This document shows, piece by piece, positions 33,361 to 41,830 of a stretch of DNA of 64,000 bases. This stretch comes from a virus. Positions within the stretch are counted from its first letter, which is position 1; each line of letters begins with the position of its first letter. Location of the stretch: positions 1 through 64,000 of IMG/VR virus record IMGVR_UViG_3300028388_003135; one strand, written 5' to 3'. The translations under genes were made by a program, and so were the position numbers. Under the pieces are notes generated by a model, which worked only from the letters and a program-made list of their open reading frames with translations, had not been told where the DNA came from and searched no databases.

Positions 33361-34071
33361 ATGACGAAAGCAACCGACTTCAATGACGTTCAGCGTGGTT
33401 CGTTCAACAACGCACAGTGGCAAGAAATGTGCATTGTTGCACCACCTGACGGCCACGGCTCGGCTGGGACGATCGCGCTCCTTGAGGAGAATGGCGGTGG
33501 CGTCTCGATCACAACCTCAACCACCGATAACAACCTTGCGTATATTCAGAAGTCCGCGCGGACAATGAACCTCGCAGGCGGCTATTCGGTGGCCTTGAGT
33601 GGTATCCTTCAGTTCTCTGAAGCTAACACCAATGCGGCAAACATCTTCGTTGGTCTCACCAACATCGCATCAGCAGCGGTTCTGCAAGACGACGGAGCTG
33701 GCCTGATCTCAGCGTTCAAAGGCGTCGGTTTCTTCAAGGTAGATGGTGGCGTAAACCTCCAGGTCGGAGTAGGCAACGGTACTGACGCCAATGAAACCAA
33801 GGAGATCGATAACACGGCCAATCAGCGAAAGGCGGCGGTGGTAGCTGGGTCCGCTTCCGACGTACCTTTCCGGATTGGAGCGATCTACAAAACGTCAACC
33901 AAGATCGATGTGGTCTTCTGGTGGAACGGTGTCGAGGTCTACAAGATCACCGACTACGACCCAACCGGCATGGGCTTGCTAGCTCCGTGCTTCGCCGTGA
34001 AGTGTGGTTCGACCACCGCAGAAGTCTTGAAGCTGCGGATGTACAACGCATCTGTTCGGCGCGCTGGTTAA
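33361..34071 (+). CDS. Beta-rich protein, capsid decoration candidate
   Basis: ATG 33361 follows TGAGTAGGTCCG. The 236-residue, strand-rich sequence has a jelly-roll-like pattern (IFVGLTNIASAAVLQDDG, GVGFFKVDGGVNLQVGVG, IDVVFWWNGVEVYKITDY) like carbohydrate-binding lectin folds. Between protease and major capsid gene the usual occupant is a decoration protein, hence the call. Confidence 0.6.
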   Translation: MTKATDFNDVQRGSFNNAQWQEMCIVAPPDGHGSAGTIALLEENGGGVSITTSTTDNNLAYIQKSARTMNLAGGYSVALSGILQFSEANTNAANIFVGLTNIASAAVLQDDGAGLISAFKGVGFFKVDGGVNLQVGVGNGTDANETKEIDNTANQRKAAVVAGSASDVPFRIGAIYKTSTKIDVVFWWNGVEVYKITDYDPTGMGLLAPCFAVKCGSTTAEVLKLRMYNASVRRAG

Positions 34072-34129
34072 GGCCTGACGGTCCCCCAATAACTCAAACG
34101 TTTGAATCAATAGCTTATTTCCGGAGAGT

Positions 34130-35299
34130 ATGATGGACGCGAAGACACGACGCCACAACGACCTACGCCGATGGCGTGAGTCCCGTCAAAAGGAAGGCCG
34201 TCCAGGTGTTAAGCGGTTTGTCAACGAGTGGCGAGGCATGCTCAAAGAGGCACGCCGCAACAACACTCTCGATGACTGGTCCATTCGTGGCATGTTCGAG
34301 GCTGTGGTTGACGATGGGCACGAACTGGTCAACAACCACTTTGGTTCGAACTCCGGTGGCTTCCGGATGCATGAGGCCGGGACGGCAATTGACACGTCGT
34401 TGTTTCAGGCGACTCAAGGGCAGTACGTTTACAACCTCATCATGGAGGCGTACGAGAAGCCCGAGTTCGTCGGCGACTTGCTGTTCCGCACGCAGCAGTC
34501 CAACGAGGTTCGCGAAACAATCCCCGGCGTGAGCGAGCTGGGTGATGACGTGGAGGTCGTGGACGAGAACGAGCCATATCCAAACGCTGTCACGCAAGAG
34601 TGCTGGATCGAGACTCCTGCTACGATCAAACGCGGTTTGATGGTCAACGTCACGAAAGAAACGGTCTTCTTCGACAAGACCGGTTTGATCATGCAGCGAG
34701 CGTCAAACGTCGGGTACACGATTCGCCTCAACAAAGAGAAGCGAATGCTCGATTGTGCGTTCGGCATCACGACCGTTTACAAGCGAAATGGCAAGGCCGC
34801 AGAAGCGACCTACCAGTCAGAGAATCTGACCGCAAGTAATCCGTTGGTCGACTTCCAAAGCCTCGATACCGCTGACACGAAGTACAGCGACATCTTGGAT
34901 CCGGACACCGGCGAACCAATCGTCTCAACGCCGAACACGTTAATTGTCCCATCGGCGTTGAAAAATACTGCAATGCGAATCCGGAACTCGGTACTGACGA
35001 ACGTTTCGACGCAGTCGTCAACAGTCGAGACTCGGGTAGCAGGCAACTCGTTGAATCAGCCCTATGAGATCGTTACGAGCCCATACGTGAAGCAGCGGAC
35101 ATCGTCAGCTTCGACATGGTTCTACGGCAATCCAAAGGCCGCGTTCATCTACATGCAAAACTGGCCTTTGACCGTCGAAAACGAGACCGGTAACGGCCCG
35201 CAAGCGTTTGAACGGGATATCGTCGCGAGATACAAAGCGTCCGAGCGAGGTTCAGCGGGTGTCTACGAACGACGCCACATGCTCAAGGCAACCGCCTAG
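34130..35299 (+). CDS. Major capsid protein
   Basis: The 389-residue product has an N-terminal helical arm (residues 1-70), then LVNNHFGSNSGG and long strand-rich segments, an E-loop-like stretch and a C-terminal VARYKASERG. The size, position after the protease, and a strong terminator afterwards support an HK97-fold capsid protein (Mu gpT-like type rather than classic HK97). ATG 34130 follows TTCCGGAGAGT. Confidence 0.8.
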   Translation: MMDAKTRRHNDLRRWRESRQKEGRPGVKRFVNEWRGMLKEARRNNTLDDWSIRGMFEAVVDDGHELVNNHFGSNSGGFRMHEAGTAIDTSLFQATQGQYVYNLIMEAYEKPEFVGDLLFRTQQSNEVRETIPGVSELGDDVEVVDENEPYPNAVTQECWIETPATIKRGLMVNVTKETVFFDKTGLIMQRASNVGYTIRLNKEKRMLDCAFGITTVYKRNGKAAEATYQSENLTASNPLVDFQSLDTADTKYSDILDPDTGEPIVSTPNTLIVPSALKNTAMRIRNSVLTNVSTQSSTVETRVAGNSLNQPYEIVTSPYVKQRTSSASTWFYGNPKAAFIYMQNWPLTVENETGNGPQAFERDIVARYKASERGSAGVYERRHMLKATA

Positions 35300-35370
35300 A
35301 ATTGCGTTCTAACGCGACCTGTTGGTTGCGTGCGTGAAACGCCAGCCCTAAACTTAACTACGTTTAAACA

Positions 35371-35400
35371 GCCGCTCCTGCGATCAGGAGCGGCTTTTTT
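35371..35400 (+). terminator. Intrinsic terminator after capsid gene
   Basis: GCCGCTCCTG-CGAT-CAGGAGCGGC is a perfect 10-bp stem followed by TTTTTT. It is the strongest terminator in the window and closes the capsid unit. The 120-base gap to the next gene holds nothing else. Confidence 0.9.
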
Positions 35401-35423
35401 CCTAGTTACAGACAGGCGACACA

Positions 35424-36182
35424 ATGACCGACGACAGACGACCACCAGCAGCAGCAGCGGACGAAGATTTACAGACGGGGGAGAACTTGCAGGCAGAGGC
35501 TGAATTGCGAGGCGAGTCCAATAAGGGCGGTGAAGACATCCAAACGTTTGCCGGCGCAGCAACCGATGTTACGTTTGACGGCCCTGAAGCAGATTCCGAT
35601 CCCGATGCCCCCATAGAAAACACCTTGCGGGAGTCGCTGAAGGCACTCAGTGACGCAGAGCGAGAGAGTCCTGCAGTGCAAGCGATCCTAGCGAAGCTCG
35701 ATGAAGCAGAAGCTGCTGTAACGGAGCTGCAAGCTAGGAACGACCAGCTAGAAGCTGATGCGGCAGCCAATTCGATCCATCGTGGCGCAAGGCCGGTCGT
35801 TGGTGAAGGCGGTGGCTACGTGTTTGTAGTGGGGCCAGTTAATCGGGCAAAGCACAGTGCTCTGCCGGTCAAGCGACTAACGTGCTGCGACGAATCAGAG
35901 GCTATCCGGTACTACGTTATCTCGACGGACAATCCGCCGGGCAGCGGCAAGCAGGTGGATCCAGTCAAGGTCGCGCTAAGAGCTGTGATTACGGATAACC
36001 GACGTGCGAAGCTAACGCAGCTCAAGCAAAGGATATCGCAAGTGCGTTTGAAGTTGCAAAACGGCGCGCCGTTGACCACGAACGATCAGAAGATTTACTC
36101 GCAGTATCAACAAGAGATCGACGGACTGCCGTATGATGAAAACAACCCATTCGAGGACGCGGACGTGCAAGACGTGTCCTAA
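35424..36182 (+). CDS. Hypothetical virion-region protein (252 aa)
   Basis: The first 110 residues are acidic and low complexity (AAAADEDLQTGENLQAE) with a helical stretch; residues about 128-190 are a beta/alpha region (GGGYVFVVGPVNRAK), and the end is charged helix. It follows the capsid gene and could be a head-completion protein; nothing in the sequence proves it. Confidence 0.55.
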   Translation: MTDDRRPPAAAADEDLQTGENLQAEAELRGESNKGGEDIQTFAGAATDVTFDGPEADSDPDAPIENTLRESLKALSDAERESPAVQAILAKLDEAEAAVTELQARNDQLEADAAANSIHRGARPVVGEGGGYVFVVGPVNRAKHSALPVKRLTCCDESEAIRYYVISTDNPPGSGKQVDPVKVALRAVITDNRRAKLTQLKQRISQVRLKLQNGAPLTTNDQKIYSQYQQEIDGLPYDENNPFEDADVQDVS

Positions 36183-36205
36183 CTACTTTTTCTGGAGCGA
36201 GGAAC

Positions 36206-36511
36206 ATGACAAAGAAGTTTGAAGTGACGTTAGGTGAATCGGTTCTGATGGTCGAAGCCGACGACGAAATCGAAGCGATTCGCTTGGCCAGGCTGAAGGC
36301 TAATGTTCCTCACTCCACGCATCACAAGGTCGTCTGTTGCGATCCAGAATGCGAGGAGCATGCTGACGAAACCGCCGACGTCGATCCGGACGCAGAAACC
36401 GTCGATCCAGAAACGGCCGATCCGGAAACCGTCGATCCGGAAACGCCGGAGGATCCGGTTGTCGTTGATACGAATCCCGACCTCCCACTTCCGACCAATC
36501 CGTTAGGTTAA
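36206..36511 (+). CDS. Acidic protein with DPET repeats (101 aa)
   Basis: ATG 36206 follows GGAGCGAGGAAC. A small N-terminal beta domain (KFEVTLGESVLMVEADDEIE) with CCDPEC is followed by a disordered acidic tail of tandem V/A-DPET repeats encoded by 15-base DNA repeats at about 36380-36450. Such a repeat can expand or contract easily. Function unknown. Confidence 0.6.
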   Translation: MTKKFEVTLGESVLMVEADDEIEAIRLARLKANVPHSTHHKVVCCDPECEEHADETADVDPDAETVDPETADPETVDPETPEDPVVVDTNPDLPLPTNPLG

Positions 36512-36515
36512 ACCT

Positions 36516-36794
36516 ATGACCACCAGCTGCGAGCAAGCAAAAGAGTACTTGCAAACGTTGCTAAAGCGTCAAGCAACGATCAACAAACGTCTGGAAGAAG
36601 CTTACGAGTGCTTTAAACCAAACGTAAAGAGCAGCGAAGGCGGTTCGACGGTAGATCACGCAGGGGCCCGCAAAGAATTAGAGCAGGCCCTCAAGAACGT
36701 CAATCAGCAGATCGCCGAAGCGCGAGAGCAGATGGAGGCGATCTGCGGTGATGGTGGAACGTTCGAGGTGATTAGCGAGATGGACGTGTTCTAA
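36516..36794 (+). CDS. Helical hypothetical protein (92 aa)
   Basis: Two long helices separated by a Gly/Ser loop (KSSEGGS) suggest a helical hairpin. The stop shares a base with the next ATG. Place suggests a head-tail connector or accessory protein. Confidence 0.55.
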   Translation: MTTSCEQAKEYLQTLLKRQATINKRLEEAYECFKPNVKSSEGGSTVDHAGARKELEQALKNVNQQIAEAREQMEAICGDGGTFEVISEMDVF

Positions 36795-37246
36795 TGTCGT
36801 TGTCGTTGCTGACGGAAGTAGATTGCTCTGCGGATCGTTTCGAGTGCTATGCCGACGAATGGAAGCACATGGACGACGATTCAATCGTGGATGTCGGCAT
36901 TGTCTATTCGTCTGATGTTAGGGACGATACGACTTCGCGAAGAAAGCCCGCTCCAACCGCAGGAGTCAAGGCACTGCGGACAGATCCTAGTCACAACGAG
37001 ATCGCGATTCTCGCTAGCGGTTCGTTTGGCTTCCAATCGTCGGATCGGCGTTTCACTCTCTTTGTGAACACGCTTCGGGTAAACCCGAAGGACAGCAAAA
37101 GCGACATGCTCGCCCTTGTAGAGTCTGATAAGATCGTGAGCGGTTCTTTCACGTACACAATTCTCTCGATGCGACTGGCAGTCTACGACACGCAATTGAT
37201 CTGCTTATGCCGGCGTGTCCACAGTCAGGCTAGCGCACCTATATAG
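36794..37246 (+). CDS. Hypothetical protein (150 aa)
   Basis: Strand-rich protein (GSFTYTILSMRLAVYDTQLI at the end) in the position of a head-tail joining or tail-completion protein. No motif is decisive. The ATG overlaps the previous stop. Confidence 0.55.
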   Translation: MSLSLLTEVDCSADRFECYADEWKHMDDDSIVDVGIVYSSDVRDDTTSRRKPAPTAGVKALRTDPSHNEIAILASGSFGFQSSDRRFTLFVNTLRVNPKDSKSDMLALVESDKIVSGSFTYTILSMRLAVYDTQLICLCRRVHSQASAPI

Positions 37247-37255
37247 GACGAACCG

Positions 37256-37390
37256 ATGATGGTTTCCGACGTTGACTATTATGCGGCATTTTTGGCATCG
37301 CGAATCCTGCTTTTCCTAGCGTTTCTCTTCGCGGCCTGGTGCTTCGGCTACTACTACATGGACTACCACGGTCGTCACCGTGGCATCTGA
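37256..37390 (+). CDS. Small membrane protein (44 aa)
   Basis: A 44-residue reading frame, starting at ATG 37256 after TATAGGACGAACCG, has one hydrophobic segment (AAFLASRILLFLAFLFAAW) and a basic C-terminus. Its spacing and ribosome site (AGGA) make it credible. Function unknown. Confidence 0.55.
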   Translation: MMVSDVDYYAAFLASRILLFLAFLFAAWCFGYYYMDYHGRHRGI

Positions 37391-37460
37391 GCCCCCAAAC
37401 GTTTGGGCCTTAATAAGGTGCAACGCACAGAACGCGACATCTACAACGGAGGCACCGATC

Positions 37461-37928
37461 ATGCTCATTTACCTAAAGAAGAAGAACTCTAACAGGGTTC
37501 AAGGCCCGTATTCTTACGAGATGGTCCAGGCTTCGGCCAGCAGTGGGAAGCTGAACGACTATCTTGCGTCCTCAGACCGCAGTGAGTGGTTCTCTGCTCG
37601 CAATCTAGCGAGACCAGAGCCAACGCCGGTCACAGTCAACGTGACAGCAGGGAAGTCGCGGCCAGCGCTTCCGGCAAAAGCTGAGCGAAAGAAGATGCAC
37701 GCCATCACGTTCCTGCTATGGCTGTTCTTTGGCGGGTTAGGTGCCCAACATTGGTATCGCGGCCACACAATCGTAGGCGGTGTCTACGTTGGCATGTGGG
37801 TATTTTGGATGGCAGTCGCGCCAGACTATGCGGCTCTCCATGTGTTCGTGTTTCTGCTAGACGGCGTCATTATGCTCTGCTCAAGCTTCTACGATCGTTT
37901 TCACTACGATCTCGCATCGCAGCCCTAG
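37461..37928 (+). CDS. GYF_2 + TM2 domain membrane protein
   Basis: ATG 37461 follows ACGGAGGCACCGATC. Residues 1-50 match GYF_2 (YLKKKNSNRVQGPYSYEMVQ, then SEWFSARNL). Residues about 80-150 match a TM2 domain (HAITFLLWLFFGGLGAQHWY, then GGVYVGMWVFW). TM2 and GYF_2 proteins are membrane proteins common in Planctomycetes and relatives. Its presence among virion genes is unusual and may reflect capture from the host. Confidence 0.75.
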   Translation: MLIYLKKKNSNRVQGPYSYEMVQASASSGKLNDYLASSDRSEWFSARNLARPEPTPVTVNVTAGKSRPALPAKAERKKMHAITFLLWLFFGGLGAQHWYRGHTIVGGVYVGMWVFWMAVAPDYAALHVFVFLLDGVIMLCSSFYDRFHYDLASQP

Positions 37929-38013
37929 AGCTTGCATCGCCGGTTGGTCGTGATATCATGGCAAACGACGACCGACCGGCTCGAACTCCAATCTCTATCC
38001 AAACGTTTGACCT

Positions 38014-39195
38014 ATGGTTAGTCGACATCCTTTTACGCGATCCGCCCGTAACGCGTTCAAAGCAATCGCCAGGGCGGCGGCATCTGCCGGAACGCGGGAC
38101 GCTGCTCCGTCTGCTACCCTAGTTGGGCAATGGCTGAACTCTACCGCCCCTGGGCACCAAACCATTACGGACGAATCGGGCTTTGATCGCCACGCTGCTT
38201 GGGTCAACTCCAATTGCTTCGACTTCACGACCGGGACCGCAGCATCTGCGGGGGTGGATATCGAAAGCGCGGAAGCGGCGGCTCTGGGCACGACAGGGGC
38301 ATCGTCTGATTTCTTTCTGTCCTTCTGGATCAACCTGGACGAGTGGTCCGGCATCACAGCCCCTATCGGTCGCTATGACACGTTGGGGTGGACGATTCTA
38401 AACATCAACACCAACGAAATAAGAGTTTACCGCGATGCGGACGGCTTGCGGTTTTTGACCGCAAGGACGGGGTTGACGGGGTGGAACCATTTTGTGTTTT
38501 CATGGGAAGGCACCGACGCAAATCTTTGGGTAAACGGTGTGCTGTATTCCGGCACTAAAAATTCGTCTTTCAGTAGCGCAACTAACTCCGCAGCGACAAG
38601 CACGGCGGTTATTGGCGGGCGTGGCAAAAGCGGGGCTTCGGTTGTAACACCGGCCTTGGCGTCGATGGCGGGCGTCTATGCATTCAGCGGAACGCCTACT
38701 TCGGATAACGTGACCTATCTCTACACAAACGGCAGAAGCGGGACGCAGCCCCCAAACATGGTATTCGGCTATCCTGGCGCAGAAGGCGAAAGCGGCTCGG
38801 GAACCGGCAACATCTGGGATATTTCAGGTAACGACAACCACGGCAATTCCTTAGCTTCGCTTGCGGTTGGTTCGCAGGACGCCTTTCACTACAACGTACT
38901 GAACGGCTACACGGAATCAGGCGGCATCTACGTTCCCAAGCAGTTTGACGATGCTGCGGACGCTGAAGGCAACACGCTCGGGCGTCCAGCGGGTACGTAT
39001 CACAACGGCGCGGAAACGCAAATCAATTTCCGATTCACGGAACAAGATGCGGGTTCGGGTGCTTGGTATCAACCGATTCTCGATGCGGGCAAACCTGTTT
39101 ACGCCAACTGGTCTTATGGCGACACGCCGGGCGATGGGTGGACCATCGATCAGTCGACCGCATTCCAAGAGAAGAACTACCGGCTTTTTTTTTAG
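38014..39195 (+). CDS. LamG-like lectin domain protein (393 aa)
   Basis: The N-terminal 230 residues have a concanavalin/LamG layout: FDRHAAWVNSNCFDF, FFLSFWINLDEW, GLTGWNHFVFSWEGTDANLW and GVYAFSGTPTS. The rest is strand-rich. It is probably an adhesin or side fibre binding surface carbohydrate. It starts at ATG 38014, just after a palindrome copy, with no clear ribosome site. The gene ends in nine Ts (39185-39193) read CTT-TTT-TTT-TAG; a -1 slip there would add about 19 residues ending at 39251. Confidence 0.7.
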   Translation: MVSRHPFTRSARNAFKAIARAAASAGTRDAAPSATLVGQWLNSTAPGHQTITDESGFDRHAAWVNSNCFDFTTGTAASAGVDIESAEAAALGTTGASSDFFLSFWINLDEWSGITAPIGRYDTLGWTILNINTNEIRVYRDADGLRFLTARTGLTGWNHFVFSWEGTDANLWVNGVLYSGTKNSSFSSATNSAATSTAVIGGRGKSGASVVTPALASMAGVYAFSGTPTSDNVTYLYTNGRSGTQPPNMVFGYPGAEGESGSGTGNIWDISGNDNHGNSLASLAVGSQDAFHYNVLNGYTESGGIYVPKQFDDAADAEGNTLGRPAGTYHNGAETQINFRFTEQDAGSGAWYQPILDAGKPVYANWSYGDTPGDGWTIDQSTAFQEKNYRLFF

Positions 39196-39273
39196 CGCTG
39201 CCTAACGCCCGTTCGTGGGATTTCTCGTTTGATAGTTCGTTCGTTAATTAGCACTTAGAAACAAACGTTTGCG

Positions 39274-40779
39274 ATGGTAACTGAACGAATTCCGTTTGAC
39301 CGTGTGACCGGTGTTCTTGAAACCGATGGCGCCGAGGCGCTTATCGCTGAGATTCTTGGGGAAACCACGCAAGCGGAAAATAGCCGTGCACGGGTAGCCG
39401 AAACGCTAACGCGGCTTCTGCAGCAATGCTCGGGCGTCCACCATTGGGCAAACGCTCGGGATTGGGGCCTAACGACGTCGGTCTCTAATCCGGCTGCGAT
39501 CATCAATCAAGCAATTCAAGATTGCTATACCGAAGGGTGGGGCCTGTCTATCGATCCTGGGACGTATTTGCTGGAAGTTCCCATTGAGTACGCCACCTAT
39601 AGCTCGGGTTGGATCACGGGGCAACTTCCGCCGATTCGTGGTAGTGTTTGGACGAAACCAAAGGTGAACACCGCGAGCACTGTCACGAAGCTGGAAGCGA
39701 CCTACGATGATGGGCCCGTTCTGTTCACACAAGGTTCGCGGGGTGCGAAGCTCGAATTCTTGCACTTGGTAGCAAATACGCTGGGCACAACATCGGGACA
39801 GCCTAGCGAAACGGTCGAGAATAAGGTTACGAACGAAGCGCTGTACCAGAACGCTACGGCGGACCAATGGAAGCCGCAATGCGTGGTCGCCATCGATCCT
39901 TGCGGGGTTCAGACCGATCAAGCGGGGCGGCGATATTCGACCATCGATTCGTCGCGATATAGCGCCACGAATTCGCAGTCGTCGGACATTACAATTCGGA
40001 ACTGCTTGCTGGAAGGCGCGGAAGTAGCCGTAACGGCGGGGCTCGGTGTGTCGGCTAATTCCGACGGAGTCTTGATAGAAGACACGGATATTACCAAGTG
40101 CCGCTATGCGGTGTCTGCTGGGCACTCGCAAACCAAGAATATCCGGCTGCGAAACACGTCAACGTCAGACGTTTGGCAAGTGGCGGCTAACAATATCCAC
40201 GGACAACAAAACGCGCGAATGCCGATTATCGAAAGCCTTGGGCAGTCGTCGGTAATTGGGACAATTTTTGGAACGCCCCACCCGTCCAGCCCTTGCTATT
40301 TCTTGGGTGGTCCGCATACCGAAGTCGTTGGTTCATTGGGGACGTTTGCGGGCACGGGCACGTCGACGCCGGTGGTGTTTCGTGATGCTTCGTTCAATAT
40401 GTACGGCACCGACACGCAATTAAGCGCGGGCGGGCGTGTTGTGCTGGTTGAGAATTGCACGTTCTTTATGGGGACGTCTGGGCATGGATTCAAGGTTGAA
40501 TGCACGTGCGACGACGATTTGCCGGGCACTTGGGACGGCGGCGCTTACTCTGGCGAAGTGCGCGGGGCTGAAATCATCTTCCGAAACACTACATTCGGCG
40601 CCTCAACTACCGGGCAAGACCTAGACCACTACGTCAATCCAACTACGGACGAAGGCACTACGACGGCGGCTCGGGCAGACTGGATTCGTTTTGTAAACTG
40701 TTTGACGGGCGCTGGCGCAACGTCGCCCTACTCGCATTTGCTGAACGGGCGTGCGGGTGCAATGAACATCTACACATGA
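39274..40779 (+). CDS. Parallel beta-helix (pectate-lyase-like) tail protein
   Basis: The 501-residue product has the N-terminal entry of pectate-lyase_3 beta-helices (AIINQAIQDCYTEGW, LSIDPGTYLLEVPIEY) followed by beta-helix turns (SDITIRNCLLEGAE, GVLIEDTDITKCRY, RVVLVENCTFFMG). Such proteins are tail spikes or depolymerases. The ATG is 3 bases after a palindrome copy and has no ribosome site, so its translation may depend on the upstream gene or on a leaderless message. Confidence 0.75.
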   Translation: MVTERIPFDRVTGVLETDGAEALIAEILGETTQAENSRARVAETLTRLLQQCSGVHHWANARDWGLTTSVSNPAAIINQAIQDCYTEGWGLSIDPGTYLLEVPIEYATYSSGWITGQLPPIRGSVWTKPKVNTASTVTKLEATYDDGPVLFTQGSRGAKLEFLHLVANTLGTTSGQPSETVENKVTNEALYQNATADQWKPQCVVAIDPCGVQTDQAGRRYSTIDSSRYSATNSQSSDITIRNCLLEGAEVAVTAGLGVSANSDGVLIEDTDITKCRYAVSAGHSQTKNIRLRNTSTSDVWQVAANNIHGQQNARMPIIESLGQSSVIGTIFGTPHPSSPCYFLGGPHTEVVGSLGTFAGTGTSTPVVFRDASFNMYGTDTQLSAGGRVVLVENCTFFMGTSGHGFKVECTCDDDLPGTWDGGAYSGEVRGAEIIFRNTTFGASTTGQDLDHYVNPTTDEGTTTAARADWIRFVNCLTGAGATSPYSHLLNGRAGAMNIYT

Positions 40780-40874
40780 GAAAGCTCATAGTTTTCGCTG
40801 TCATCGTTTCAAGTTTATTGCTGCCCTTGATTCTGGGCAGAATGACACACACTCAAACGTTTGGATTTGAATAA
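40776..40874 (+). CDS. Small hydrophobic peptide (32 aa)
   Basis: A 32-residue frame begins on the beta-helix stop (ATGA) and ends on the next ATG (TAATG). It has a basic start and a hydrophobic stretch (LIVFAVIVSSLLLPLIL) like a signal peptide or lytic peptide. The tight stop/start coupling on both sides supports reality. Confidence 0.5.
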   Translation: MRKLIVFAVIVSSLLLPLILGRMTHTQTFGFE

Positions 40875-41224
40875 TGGACATCGCAGAAGAAACAGACGAT
40901 CTAGGCTTGCACTTTGCAACGGTCACCAGTGCTGCAGCTACTTCCGAGTGGGTTCCGCTTGGAACGTCGGGCGGTATGGCTTGCATTGACTCGGTCGATG
41001 CGAACGGAAACTCGACAGGATGGGGAAGCGCTACGGCGACTCTGCTCTATTCTCCTGACGGAAAGATGATCTGTTCTGGCGAGGATGTGAACGGAGACGT
41101 TCAGGACAAGGCTGACGGTTTCGCCCGCGAGTTCGACATGGGCGGTTTTGTAGCAATCTTGTCCGGTGGTTCGTTCTCCGGTGAGACGCTTCGAATCACG
41201 GTCCGTCCTAAACTCAGGCGTTAA
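40874..41224 (+). CDS. Beta-rich virion protein (116 aa)
   Basis: A strand-rich 116-residue protein (TATLLYSPDGKMICS, GFVAILSGGSFSGETLRITV) coupled to genes on both sides by stop/start overlaps. Its position before the gpG-like protein suggests a structural or head-tail role. No family is named. Confidence 0.6.
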   Translation: MDIAEETDDLGLHFATVTSAAATSEWVPLGTSGGMACIDSVDANGNSTGWGSATATLLYSPDGKMICSGEDVNGDVQDKADGFAREFDMGGFVAILSGGSFSGETLRITVRPKLRR

Positions 41225-41679
41225 TGGCCAACCTGTCGCAGATCCGCAAAGGCTTTGACCCTCTGATGGATCTGTTTGAGCGTCACAGTGAAGAAGTTAT
41301 CTTCGCCGACGCTATTCAAGAGGGTCACGATATGATAGCGAGCGGCTTCGGAGATAACTTCGATGCCGCACGGAACGCTGACGGATCCAGTTGGCCAGAG
41401 CGGGTGGACGACAAGCCACACCCATTACTCCAGCTATCGCTGGACATGCGGCGAGCGGCGACCAATCAAGGGCCGGGCCACTACTTCGAGCAAACCGGCA
41501 GCGGCGGAGCCACTTACGAGATCGGCATCGACGACGATGTGATTCCTTACGCTCGATTCCACGTGCTTGGAACGCGGATTCATCCTGTTCGCGACCCTAT
41601 CTACGCTGCACCGATGGTTGAGTATGCCGTCGAGACGGCTTTCCTGAAGTCGATCAATGAGCAGCTAGGGTTGGCATAA
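41224..41679 (+). CDS. Virion morphogenesis (gpG-like) protein
   Basis: The 151-residue product reads SSWPERVDDKPHPLLQLSLDMRR, then YEIGIDDDVIPYARFHVLGT, the layout of phage virion morphogenesis/tail completion proteins (WP...L-x-x-S-G-x-L...Y-A-x-x-H-x-x-G). They join tails to heads. It ends just before a palindrome-linked promoter. Confidence 0.65.
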   Translation: MANLSQIRKGFDPLMDLFERHSEEVIFADAIQEGHDMIASGFGDNFDAARNADGSSWPERVDDKPHPLLQLSLDMRRAATNQGPGHYFEQTGSGGATYEIGIDDDVIPYARFHVLGTRIHPVRDPIYAAPMVEYAVETAFLKSINEQLGLA

Positions 41680-41681
41680 CC

Positions 41682-41724
41682 CAAACGTTTGGTTGGCTAT
41701 GTGTTCAGCTCAGCAGCATAATTT
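41682..41724 (+). promoter_or_regulatory. Candidate promoter, copy 2 (tail operon)
   Basis: TTGGCT (41693-41698), an 18-base spacer and CATAAT (41717-41722), preceded by the palindrome, repeat the arrangement at 32104-32146. Initiation would give a leader of about 105 bases before the ATG at 41831. Confidence 0.55.
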
Positions 41725-41768
41725 GAGCAGCTGTTCTGTTCGAGTCGGTCGGTTCAGTCCAGTCAGGG

Positions 41769-41820
41769 CCGGATGCTTGCGGTAAGCCACCAGCCGGTTC
41801 GTGTGAAGCGCAAGCACCGG
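41769..41820 (+). promoter_or_regulatory. Hairpin in tail-operon leader
   Basis: CCGG-AT-GCTTGCG (41769-41781) pairs with CGCAAGC-A-CCGG (41809-41820), an 11-bp interrupted stem ending 10 bases before the ATG at 41831. It can expose or hide the start region; no ligand-binding pattern is recognised. Confidence 0.5.
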
Positions 41821-41830
41821 TCCGAAATTT

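Noticed and set aside
37958-38122. 54-codon frame (MANDDRPARTP...) upstream of the LamG gene
   Set aside because: It has no ribosome site, overlaps the LamG start and has no recognisable features. It might be the true N-terminus after a frameshift, but nothing supports that.
39469-40131. Long minus-strand reading frame (220 codons) within the beta-helix gene
   Set aside because: It is a shadow of the + strand gene: no ribosome site, no domain, arginine-rich composition typical of an antisense frame. Other minus-strand frames (for example 27703-28206 and 28354-28677) fail in the same way.
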